Positions 43,831 to 51,839 of a stretch of DNA of 64,000 nucleotides are shown piece by piece. The position numbers and the translations under genes were made by a program. The notes beneath the pieces are model-generated. The model had not been told where the DNA came from. It saw only the letters and a program-made list of their open reading frames with translations, and did no database searches. The first letter of the stretch is position 1. Every line of letters begins with the position of its first letter. Origin of the DNA: an uncultured bacterium (GTDB taxonomy: Bacteria > Actinomycetota > Coriobacteriia > Coriobacteriales > Coriobacteriaceae); the NCBI GenBank assembly GCA_905214465.1, contig CAJMMD010000005.1, positions 1 through 64,000 of the forward strand, read 5' to 3'.

Positions 43831-45237
43831 ATGGCCGGTAACATGCAGGACAACTTCGACGAGAACGGCAACCCCATCCGCTGTTCCTTCTGCGGAAAAG
43901 AGCAGGGTCAGGTTCGCCGCCTTGTTAAGGGCCCGACCAACATCTTTATCTGTGACGAGTGCGTCGCCGCCTGCTCCGAAATCCTTGAGGAGTCGCTGGC
44001 TTCGGACTTTATGGACGCCGCCCGCAACGGCAAGCTGCCGGGCTTCCTCAACGACCACGGCCAGGCTGCGTCCCAGCCTGGCGTTGACCCCGAGGCCGAG
44101 GGCTTTGAGCTCGAGGACGACCGTCAGGTCATCACGCACGTGCCGACGCCGCACGAGATCTATGACGAGCTTTCGGCCTATGTTATGGGTCAGGAGGACG
44201 CCAAGCGCGCCATGTCGGTGGCCGTGTACAACCACTATCGCCGCGTGATTGAGGGCGGCGCTGCGGTGTCTGCCTTTGATGACGACATGGGCTCGCAGTT
44301 CGATGACGATATGGACGAGGTAGAGCTCGCCAAGTCCAACATCCTGCTGCTCGGTCCCACCGGTACCGGCAAGACCCTGCTGGCCCAGACGCTCGCGCGC
44401 ATTCTTGAGGTGCCGTTTGCTATCGCCGATGCCACCGCGCTCACCGAGGCCGGCTATGTGGGCGAGGACGTGGAGAACATCCTACTCAAGCTCATTAATG
44501 CTGCCGATGGCGACATTGAGCGCGCACAGGTTGGCATCATCTACGTGGACGAGATCGACAAGATTGCCCGCAAGGCTGAGAACCTCTCCATTACCCGCGA
44601 TGTTTCGGGCGAGGGTGTTCAGCAGGCGCTGCTTAAGATTCTTGAGGGCACGGTGGCCAGCGTTCCGCCCACCGGCGGCCGCAAGCATCCCCAGCAGGAG
44701 CTGCTGCAGATCGACACGACCAACATCCTGTTTATCTGCGGCGGTGCCTTTGTGGGTCTGGATAAGATCATCGCCGACCGCGTGGGCAACAAGGGCGTGG
44801 GCTTTAACTCCGAGATCGCCGGCCCCACCTCGGTCGACGAGAACGACCTGCTGCGCCAGGTACTCCCGCAGGACCTCAATGCATTCGGCATGATCCCCGA
44901 GTTCGTGGGACGTACGCCCGTCGTTACCCAGACGCAGGCGCTCGACGAGGACGACCTGGTGTCGATCCTGACCGAGCCAAAGAATGCCGTGGTGCGCCAG
45001 TACCGTAAGATGTTCCAGCTCGAGGACGTCGATCTTGAGTTTGAGGACGCGGCCCTGCACGAGATCGCCCGCATGGCGCTTGCCCGCAAGACCGGCGCCC
45101 GCGGCCTGCGCTCCATCTGCGAGGACGTGCTGCAGCAGACGATGTTCGACCTCCCCAGCGAGGAAGGCGTCGCCAAGGTCATCGTGACCGAAGCGGCGGT
45201 TAAGGGCGAAGAACAGCCCCAACGCATCTACGGCTAA
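43831..45237 (+). CDS. clpX: ATP-dependent Clp protease ATP-binding subunit ClpX
   Basis: 468 residues. AAA+ unfoldase partner of ClpP. N-terminal zinc finger CSFCGKEQ...CDECVAAC, Walker A GPTGTGKT, Walker B IIYVDEIDK, pore loop GYVGEDVE and the ClpP-binding IGF-like loop region. An acidic insert (AFDDDMGSQFDDDMDEVELA) lies just before Walker A, making it longer than E. coli ClpX (424). Ends at a strong terminator. Confidence 0.97.
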   Translation: MAGNMQDNFDENGNPIRCSFCGKEQGQVRRLVKGPTNIFICDECVAACSEILEESLASDFMDAARNGKLPGFLNDHGQAASQPGVDPEAEGFELEDDRQVITHVPTPHEIYDELSAYVMGQEDAKRAMSVAVYNHYRRVIEGGAAVSAFDDDMGSQFDDDMDEVELAKSNILLLGPTGTGKTLLAQTLARILEVPFAIADATALTEAGYVGEDVENILLKLINAADGDIERAQVGIIYVDEIDKIARKAENLSITRDVSGEGVQQALLKILEGTVASVPPTGGRKHPQQELLQIDTTNILFICGGAFVGLDKIIADRVGNKGVGFNSEIAGPTSVDENDLLRQVLPQDLNAFGMIPEFVGRTPVVTQTQALDEDDLVSILTEPKNAVVRQYRKMFQLEDVDLEFEDAALHEIARMALARKTGARGLRSICEDVLQQTMFDLPSEEGVAKVIVTEAAVKGEEQPQRIYG

Positions 45238-45258
45238 ACCAGCCTAAAACGTGTTTGC

Positions 45259-45296
45259 AAATAGCCTCTGACCACCCGCGGTCGGAGGCTATTTTA
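45259..45296 (+). terminator. Terminator of clpPX
   Basis: AAATAGCCTCTGACC (45259-45273) pairs with GGTCGGAGGCTATTT (45280-45294) with one wobble, loop ACCCGC, U-rich tail. Confidence 0.85.
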
Positions 45297-45391
45297 TATA
45301 TACGCAATAACCCCAACTACCTGTGTTATTCTGTGTGTTTGTTTAAGCCTCAGCGAAGTCATATCAGACTGAAGTAATCGATACCTAAGGG

Positions 45392-45501
45392 GAGGAATGT
45401 AGGCCCGATTTTCGTAGATTCCGCACGAGCCGAAGAGCACTTAATGTGGTCTTCGTGCGAGCCCGGGACCTGACCGAGCGAAAATCGGGCCTACATTCCT
45501 C
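45392..45501 (-). repeat. valS-flanking hairpin element, left copy
   Basis: Perfect 23-bp inverted arms (45392-45414 and 45479-45501; arm GAGGAATGTAGGCCCGA...) enclose a 41-base core (45421-45461), which itself folds (GCACGA/TCGTGC and GAAGA/TCTTC). The core, read on the minus strand, is 38/41 identical to the core right of valS (48275-48315), while the outer arms are unrelated. It lies in the leader of valS, just ahead of its ribosome site, so it could also affect valS expression. Confidence 0.85.
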
Positions 45502-45524
45502 ACCGGCGGGACAGGGAGAGATAT

Positions 45525-48221
45525 ATGGAAGAGATGCCCAAGAATTACGATCCGTCGACCAACGAGCCGGCGATCCTGCAGAAGTGGCTCGACGGCGGCT
45601 ACTACAAGCGCCGCGAGGGCGTGGGCGACTGCACCGTCACCATTCCGCCTCCCAACGTGACCGGCAAGCTCCACATGGGCCACGCTACCGACGACTCCAT
45701 CCAGGACGCCATCATCCGCATGGCCCGCATGCGCGGCAAGTCCACGCGCTGGGTGCTCGGTACCGACCACGCCGGTATCGCCACGCAGACCAAGGTCGAC
45801 AAGAAGCTCAAGAGCGAGGGCATCAGCCGTCTGGAGATCGGTCGCGACAAGTTTGTCGACGCTTGCTGGGATTGGACCCACGAGTACGGCGGCATCATCG
45901 TCGAGCAGATCAAGCGCATGGGTTGCTCCGTCGACTTCGACAACGAGCGCTTTACCATGGATGAGGATTACGCCCAGGCCGTGCGTAAGGTCTTCTGCGA
46001 CTGGTACCACGACGGCCTGATCTACCGTGGCAAGCGCATCGTCAACTGGTGTCCCAACTGCACCACCGCTATCTCGGACGACGAGGCTGAGTATAAGGAC
46101 GAGAAGGGCCATCTGTGGCACCTGCGCTACCCGCTGACCGAGCCGGTCAACGGCCAGGACTACATCGTCGTCGCCACCACGCGCCCCGAGACCATGCTCG
46201 GCGACACGGGCGTCGCCGTCTCCCCGAAGGACCCCGAGAAGGCCGCCTTTGTGGGCAAGACCGTCAAGCTCCCCATCGTCGACCGCGAGATCCCCATCTT
46301 TGAGGATTGGCATGTCGACGCCAACTTTGGCTCCGGCTTCGTCAAGGTCACCCCGGCCCACGACCCCAACGACTATGCCATGGGTCAGGCCCACGACCTG
46401 CCGCAGATCAATATCTTCGACGAGCACGCGGTGGTCGTCGAGGGCTACGGTGAGTTCACCGGTATGACCCGCGAGGAGTGCCGCGAGGCCGTCATCAAGT
46501 GGTTCGAGGAGCACGACCTGCTCGATCACGTCGAGGACCTCGATCACTCCGTCATGCACTGCTACCGTTGCGACTCCGCCCTGGAGCCGTGGCTGTCCGA
46601 GCAGTGGTTTGTGGCCGTCGACAAGCTCAAGGGGCCGGCGCTCGACGCCGTCAACTCCGGCAAGGTGACCTTCCACCCCGCGCGCTGGACGCAGACCTAC
46701 ACCACTTGGATGGAGAACCTCAAGGACTGGTGCATCAGCCGCCAGCTGTGGTGGGGCCACCGCATCCCCGTGTTCTACTGCGAGGATTGCGGCTGGGAGG
46801 ACGCCCTCACCGAGGACACCGACGTGTGCCCCAAGTGTGGCGGCCATCACGTGCATCAGGACGAGAACGTGCTGGACACCTGGTTCAGCTCGCAGCTGTG
46901 GACTTTCGCCACGCAGGGCTGGCCGCAAAAGCCGGAGCTGCTCGAGGGCCATCACCCCACGACAGCGCTGGTCACCGCGCGCGACATCATCGCGTTGTGG
47001 GTCGCCCGCATGGTCATGAGCTCGCTGTACTTCCTGGACGAGGTGCCGTTTAAGGACGTCGTCATCTACCCGACGATTCTTGCCAAGGACGGTAGCCGTA
47101 TGTCCAAGTCCAAGGGCAACGGCGTTGACCCTATGGACCTCATTGGTATGTACGGTGCCGACGCCATGCGCTACAACCTGCTCACGCTGTGCACCAACAA
47201 TCAGGACGTCAAGTTCGACGCGAACATCGACAAGAAGACCAAGAAGCTCATCGACAGCCCACGCACCGATCAGGCTAAGTCGTTTGTGACCAAGATCTGG
47301 AACGCCAGCCGCTTCCTGCTCATGAATATGGAGGGCTACACGCCCGGCGAGCCCGTCGTTGAGACGCCGGCCGACGCCTGGATGTTCAGCCGCCTGGCCA
47401 AGGCCGTCAAGATGGTCACCGAGGGTATTGAGAATTACACCTTTGGCGACATGGCCCGCGGCGTGCAGCAGTTCTTCTGGAACGAGGTTTGCGACTGGTA
47501 CGTCGAGGTCACCAAGGCCCGTCTGAAGGGCGAGGGCCGTCTGCAGGCGCAGCGCAACCTGATCTTTGTTCTCGACACCTCCATTCGCCTGATGCACCCG
47601 CTCATGCCGTTTGTCACCGAGGAGATCTGGGACAACATGCCGGCGAGCGTGCTCGACCTGGACGCCGAGGGCAACATGGACCGCGCCGAGGCGCTCATGA
47701 TTGCCAAGTGGCCTGAGCCCGCCGACTATGCCAAGTATGTCGACGAGGACGCCGAGCGCGCGTTTGAGCTGTGCCGTGCCGTCGTTTCCGCCGCCCGCGC
47801 CACGCGCTCGCGTTATCGCTTGAGCCCCAAGGCCGAGCTCGACGTGGTCGTGCGCGCCGGTGCCGAGGACATCGAGAAGCTCGAGAGCCTGAGTTCGACC
47901 ATTGAGCCGCTGGCAAACACCGCCTCGCTGGTCATGGGCACCGATGTCGAGAAGCCGGCCGCGAGCATCGCCGTGGTCGACAGCGGCGTCGAGGTCTTTG
48001 TGGTGCTCGAGGGCAAGGTTGACCTTTCGGCCGAGAAGGCACGCCTGGAGAAGGAGATCGCCGCGGCCCAGAAGGAGCTCGCTGGCTGCGAGAAGACGCT
48101 GGCCAACGAGGGCTTTGTGGCCAAGGCCGCGCCTGCGGTGGTCCAGAAGAAGAGAGACCGTGCAGCTGAGCTCAAGGAGATCCTGGCGGCGCTGACTGCT
48201 CAGGTTGCTGACTTCTCGTAA
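45525..48221 (+). CDS. valS: Valyl-tRNA synthetase
   Basis: 898 residues, class I synthetase. HIGH-type motif PPPNVTGKLHMGHATD, editing domain region TTRPETMLGDTGVAV, KMSKS in GSRMSKSKGNGVDP, and a C-terminal coiled-coil arm (ALEKARLEKEIAAAQKELAG-type region) that binds tRNA. ATG 45525 follows GGGAGAG. Single gene flanked on both sides by the inverted hairpin elements. Confidence 0.97.
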   Translation: MEEMPKNYDPSTNEPAILQKWLDGGYYKRREGVGDCTVTIPPPNVTGKLHMGHATDDSIQDAIIRMARMRGKSTRWVLGTDHAGIATQTKVDKKLKSEGISRLEIGRDKFVDACWDWTHEYGGIIVEQIKRMGCSVDFDNERFTMDEDYAQAVRKVFCDWYHDGLIYRGKRIVNWCPNCTTAISDDEAEYKDEKGHLWHLRYPLTEPVNGQDYIVVATTRPETMLGDTGVAVSPKDPEKAAFVGKTVKLPIVDREIPIFEDWHVDANFGSGFVKVTPAHDPNDYAMGQAHDLPQINIFDEHAVVVEGYGEFTGMTREECREAVIKWFEEHDLLDHVEDLDHSVMHCYRCDSALEPWLSEQWFVAVDKLKGPALDAVNSGKVTFHPARWTQTYTTWMENLKDWCISRQLWWGHRIPVFYCEDCGWEDALTEDTDVCPKCGGHHVHQDENVLDTWFSSQLWTFATQGWPQKPELLEGHHPTTALVTARDIIALWVARMVMSSLYFLDEVPFKDVVIYPTILAKDGSRMSKSKGNGVDPMDLIGMYGADAMRYNLLTLCTNNQDVKFDANIDKKTKKLIDSPRTDQAKSFVTKIWNASRFLLMNMEGYTPGEPVVETPADAWMFSRLAKAVKMVTEGIENYTFGDMARGVQQFFWNEVCDWYVEVTKARLKGEGRLQAQRNLIFVLDTSIRLMHPLMPFVTEEIWDNMPASVLDLDAEGNMDRAEALMIAKWPEPADYAKYVDEDAERAFELCRAVVSAARATRSRYRLSPKAELDVVVRAGAEDIEKLESLSSTIEPLANTASLVMGTDVEKPAASIAVVDSGVEVFVVLEGKVDLSAEKARLEKEIAAAQKELAGCEKTLANEGFVAKAAPAVVQKKRDRAAELKEILAALTAQVADFS

Positions 48222-48236
48222 GCGGTACTGGGGGAC

Positions 48237-48344
48237 GCGGTTTGGGGCATTGCTCGCTACTGCGGACAGTCCTGCTCGCACGAAGGCCACATTAAGTGGC
48301 CTTCGGCTCGTGCGGAACTTGTAACGAGCAAAGCCCCAAACCGC
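48237..48344 (+). repeat. valS-flanking hairpin element, right copy
   Basis: Arms 48237-48256 and 48325-48344 (GCGGTTTGGGGC-a-TTGCTCG and its complement, one A/A mismatch) enclose the same 41-base core (48275-48315) as the left copy, here on the plus strand and perfectly paired in GAAGGCCAC/GTGGCCTTC. The rest of 48345-48499 holds only the folC leader. Confidence 0.85.
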
Positions 48345-48499
48345 TCCCATGGCGGTTACGTGGTTGCTTGCATCTGCCTGTTAGGACCGCTGTGTTGTAG
48401 CCTTGATTCTGCTGCAAAGCGGTGTTTGGCTGATATTTTGAATGGGAGGGGCTCGTTGTTGCTTACGGGCCTCTTTTTATGTTGAGGGGACTTTGGGTT

Positions 48500-49843
48500 A
48501 TGGCTAAACGTTCGGGGTCGTATTCTGTGCCGTTCTCGTTTGATTTGCTTTCGTTTGATGAGGCTGTTGGGCTGGCTGCTGATACGGGGCGGATTTCTGG
48601 GGATGCTGGTCCTCTGCTCGAGACGGTTGTCGATATGCTCGATGAGCTGGAACGTCCGGATGAGTATTTCGATTGCATTCAGGTTGCCGGTACCAATGGC
48701 AAGACTTCGACTACGCGTTTTTCGGCTGCCATTCTTCGTGGTGAGGGACTCAAGACCGCGCTGTATACGTCGCCGCAGCTGGTGCGCTATCCCGAGCGCA
48801 TGGAGGTCGATGGGCACGTCGTGAGCGATGAGGCGTTTGCCCGTGGCGTTTCCGCCGCCGTCGAGGCGGGGCGTCGCATGAATGCTCGTCGTGTGGCGGC
48901 GGGGGAGCGCGCCTATACCATCACGCCGTTTGACCTGCTGACGGCTGCCGCGCTTGTCGTGTTTGCCGAGGCCGCGGTGGATGTTGCCGTGCTCGAGGTT
49001 GGCATGGGCGGACGTTGGGACGCCACGAGTGCGACCGATCCCGTTGCCGTTGCCATTACGGGCATCGGGCTCGATCACACGCGCATTTTGGGCGATACGC
49101 TCGAGGCGATTGCGGGGGAGAAGGCTGCGGTCATCAAGCCCGGACGCCTGGTTGTGCTGGGCGAGGGCACGCACGAGGCGAGCGTTCAGCGCGTGATGGA
49201 TGCACGTTGTCGCGAGTGCGGCATCGTGCCGCTCGTGGTGAACCATGCCACGACCAAGGTGCCGGCGCATGTGGGCGACACGGTTGAGTTTAGCTGCACC
49301 ACGCCGCGTGCGGTCTATACGACGAGCATGGTTAAGCCGGCCTATCAGCCGCAGAATGCCGCGTGCGCGATTATGCTGTGCGAGGGGTATTTGGGTCGCG
49401 AGCTCGACCACGATGCGCTGGATGCGTCGCTTATGGGTTGCCCCACACCGGGTCGCTTTGATGTGCTGGGGACCGATCCGCTTAAACTAATCGATGCTTG
49501 CCATAACCCCCAGAGCTGCGAGAACTTTGTGAGCGCGCTGGACGAGATCGATCCGTGCGTGGAAAATCGTCCCACGTTGCTGTGTGCCGCGCTGGCCGAC
49601 AAGGACGTGGCGGGTATCGTCGACGTGCTGGTCCCGGCCTTCCCGCGCGTGGTCGTGACGCAGACCGATTCCGATCGCGCCTTGCCGGCAGAGGAACTCG
49701 CTGCCCTGATGGACGCCGATAAGCTCGCGGGCGTGTATCCCAGCGTGTCCGAGGCCCTCGCAGCCTTCGATGCCGCGGGCGAGGCTTTCGTTGCCGCCGG
49801 CACCATCACCCTGGCCGGCGAAGTAGCCGGCCTGCTCCGCTAA
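48500..49843 (+). CDS. folC: Folylpolyglutamate synthase / dihydrofolate synthase FolC
   Basis: 447 residues. Adds glutamate to folates, possibly also makes dihydrofolate from dihydropteroate. Mur-ligase-type ATP site VAGTNGKTSTTRF, then TSPQLVRYPERMEVDG and the GMGGRWDATSATDP motif. ATG 48500 has GAGGGGA 9 bases ahead; ATG 48479 is possible. Third-position GC is lower in the first part than in the neighbours. Convergent with the peptidase gene on the other strand. Confidence 0.9.
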   Translation: MAKRSGSYSVPFSFDLLSFDEAVGLAADTGRISGDAGPLLETVVDMLDELERPDEYFDCIQVAGTNGKTSTTRFSAAILRGEGLKTALYTSPQLVRYPERMEVDGHVVSDEAFARGVSAAVEAGRRMNARRVAAGERAYTITPFDLLTAAALVVFAEAAVDVAVLEVGMGGRWDATSATDPVAVAITGIGLDHTRILGDTLEAIAGEKAAVIKPGRLVVLGEGTHEASVQRVMDARCRECGIVPLVVNHATTKVPAHVGDTVEFSCTTPRAVYTTSMVKPAYQPQNAACAIMLCEGYLGRELDHDALDASLMGCPTPGRFDVLGTDPLKLIDACHNPQSCENFVSALDEIDPCVENRPTLLCAALADKDVAGIVDVLVPAFPRVVVTQTDSDRALPAEELAALMDADKLAGVYPSVSEALAAFDAAGEAFVAAGTITLAGEVAGLLR

Positions 49844-49857
49844 CCCATCCCCACATC

Positions 49858-49923
49858 AGTTGCGGTGAAAACGGACTGTTTTACAAGCAAGAAGCCTCAA
49901 ACAGTCCGTATATCACCGCAACT
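49858..49923. repeat. 67-bp palindromic repeat family, copy C
   Basis: Arms 49858-49877 (20 bases, one base shorter) and 49903-49923, again 25 bases apart. Same arm sequence as the copies at 10914 and 12196. Lies 14 bases after the folC stop in a convergent gap. Confidence 0.88.
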
Positions 49924-49985
49924 CAAAAGCAGTCAATTTGGGACGGGGCTTCTTTGGCTGCCCTGTGCCCCGAGTTGACTCGCTT

Positions 49986-50145
49986 GCCACGAAATGGGGC
50001 TATCTACTACGTTTTGGCGACTACCCTCGACCACACGGAAAATCGTGAAATCAAAACCGCAGGTAGACGACTTGCTGGTTTTCAAAAAAGACCCACATGG
50101 TCGACCCATGCGGGTTAAACGTAGTAGATAGCCCGTTTTCGTGGC
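49986..50145. repeat. Long inverted repeat, 29-bp arms
   Basis: Arms 49986-50014 and 50117-50145 match at 27 of 29 positions (arm core GGGCTATCTACTACGTTT). The 102-base interior has its own hairpin, CCCACATGG/CCATGCGGG (50091-50114). No ORF inside. Sits in the same convergent gap as copy C. Confidence 0.8.
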
Positions 50146-50161
50146 GCGGCGTTAGCGGAAG

Positions 50162-50188
50162 GTGCCAAAGGGACTGTCCCTTTGGCAC
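50162..50188. repeat. Perfect 13-bp palindrome near the peptidase gene end
   Basis: GTGCCAAAGGGAC, one base, GTCCCTTTGGCAC. It lies 5 bases beyond the end of the minus-strand peptidase gene; may terminate it. Confidence 0.8.
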
Positions 50189-50193
50189 ATTGG

Positions 50194-51282
50194 CTAGTCT
50201 AGGCGGACTGGGTTGTGGGGGTAGGCGTTGAGGATCTCGACGCCGGACTCGGTAACTAGGGCCAAGTCCTCGATGCGGACGCCGGTGCGGCCGGGGAGGT
50301 AGATGCCCGGTTCGATGGAGAACGTCATGCCCGGCTCCACGAACTGCTCGTTGACGAGCGAGACGTCGCCTGGCTCGTGGTCCTGCAGGCCGATCGAGTG
50401 CCCCAGGCGATGCGTAAAGTACTGCCCATAGCCCGCATCCTCAATCACGTCGCGTGCGGCGCGGTCCAGGTCACACATGCGCACGCCCGGTGCGATGAGC
50501 GCCTCGGCGGTCTCGTTGGCGCGGCGCACGATATCGTAGATGCGTGCGGTTTCCTCGTCCGGCTCGCCCCAAAAGAACGTGCGCGTCATGTCCGAGCAAT
50601 AGTTGCAGCGGCGTCCGCCAATGTCGAACAGCACCACGTCGCCGCGCTTGAGCACGGTGTCGTCGGGTTCGTGATGCGGGTCGCCGGCGTTGGCGCCAAA
50701 GCTCACGATGGGCGGAAAGCTAAAGCCCTCGCAGCCGTGCTTGCGGTACAGACCGAGCATCTGATCGGCAATTTCGCGCTCCGTCACGCCTTCATGGACG
50801 AGCTTGATGGCGTCGGCCATCACGGCGTCGTTGGCGGCCGAGGACGCGCGCATAAGCTCCTGCTCGGTAGCGTCTTTGTAGGTGCGTGCGGCGGTGACGG
50901 CAAAGTCACCCAGGAAAAACTCGCTGGCGGCGTGGCGCTCCATGAGCGGCATCAAAAAGCCGGAGCGCATGACGGTGTCGATGCCGAGCGGTTTGGTCGG
51001 ATCGACCTCGCGAGTGATGGCGTCGGTCACGACGTCGGTATCGGTGTGATAGGCAACGCGGGCATTGTCATACTCTGGCAGCTGGTGCAGGGCGTTGACC
51101 AAGATCACTGGCTCGGCATTGCGCACGAGTAGCACGCCGCAAAAACGCTCGAACATATCGGCATAAAAGCCGGTCAGGTAATAGATTGACCACGGGTCGT
51201 TTACGAGCAGCTGTGCGCCGGGGTGCTGAGCCCCGAGCGCATCGAACACGCGTGCCACACGCTGGTCATCGACATGTGCCAT
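50194..51282 (-). CDS. M24 family metallopeptidase (Xaa-Pro aminopeptidase/prolidase-like)
   Basis: 362 residues. Removes N-terminal residues ahead of proline. Five metal ligands of the pita-bread fold are visible: D in VLFDIGG, D in YCSDMTRTFF, H in HRLGHSIGL, E in SIEPGIY and E in VRIEDLAL. The N-terminal creatinase-like domain is present. Start at 51282 (minus), with AAAGGATG upstream; the longer frame to 51330 has no site. Monocistronic. Confidence 0.92.
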   Translation of the reverse strand: MAHVDDQRVARVFDALGAQHPGAQLLVNDPWSIYYLTGFYADMFERFCGVLLVRNAEPVILVNALHQLPEYDNARVAYHTDTDVVTDAITREVDPTKPLGIDTVMRSGFLMPLMERHAASEFFLGDFAVTAARTYKDATEQELMRASSAANDAVMADAIKLVHEGVTEREIADQMLGLYRKHGCEGFSFPPIVSFGANAGDPHHEPDDTVLKRGDVVLFDIGGRRCNYCSDMTRTFFWGEPDEETARIYDIVRRANETAEALIAPGVRMCDLDRAARDVIEDAGYGQYFTHRLGHSIGLQDHEPGDVSLVNEQFVEPGMTFSIEPGIYLPGRTGVRIEDLALVTESGVEILNAYPHNPVRLD

Positions 51283-51437
51283 GAAACATCCTTTCACTAT
51301 GGTGCCACCATGGTATCCCAAGCCCGGCACATAGGGACGTTCCTTTTATGCCGGCACCTTGGGACACTCCTTGGCATGGCCAGCCTGGCAAGCGTGCAGG
51401 CAAAAGCAGCTAAAAGAGCCCGTCCCAAATTTGCTTC

Positions 51438-51836
51438 TTAGGCTGGGTCGATGTCCATACTGGCGACTAGGTCAATGTTGGTGTCGAGAAGATCTTCCAG
51501 CACGACGTCGCCCATGCGGATGGGGGCGTTGACGACTAGGCCTCGGATGAGGTTCATGGCTTGGGCGTGGAGTTCTAGCGGGATGGCTTCGGCCGTGCGG
51601 ACGGGGAGTAGGGCTTCGTCGCCGCCGGAGACGGCCACGGTCGTTGTGAGCACGCGCATGGGGCAGGTGAGCTCCTGATGTGCGAACGTATCGCCGCGCG
51701 GGCAGTTGTTACCGGTTACGGAGCGCACTTCCACCACGGTGCCATTGGCGTCGTGCTCCACCTCTACGGTCAGGAGGCACTCGGATGGGCAGGTGGTGCA
51801 GTTGAACTGCAGCGTCTCGGTCACATTCGTACTCAT
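51438..51836 (-). CDS. DUF1667 protein (partner of the GlpA/GlpB-like flavoproteins)
   Basis: 132 residues with two cysteine groups: CTTCPSEC near the N-terminus and NCPRG, LTCPMR further on, likely binding an Fe-S cluster or zinc. DUF1667 proteins regularly follow a GlpA-like and a NAD(FAD) dehydrogenase gene, as here. Probably a third subunit of an electron-transferring glycerol-3-phosphate dehydrogenase-like complex; the role is inferred from gene order. Confidence 0.85.
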   Translation of the reverse strand: MSTNVTETLQFNCTTCPSECLLTVEVEHDANGTVVEVRSVTGNNCPRGDTFAHQELTCPMRVLTTTVAVSGGDEALLPVRTAEAIPLELHAQAMNLIRGLVVNAPIRMGDVVLEDLLDTNIDLVASMDIDPA

Positions 51837-51839
51837 GAG

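Noticed and set aside
45297..45524. T-box riboswitch ahead of valS
   Set aside because: No T-box sequence or antiterminator is visible; the paired arms are explained by the repeated hairpin element, also present downstream of valS.
45441..48350. 969-codon minus-strand open frame
   Set aside because: Antisense to valS and running through both hairpin elements; no domain is recognisable.
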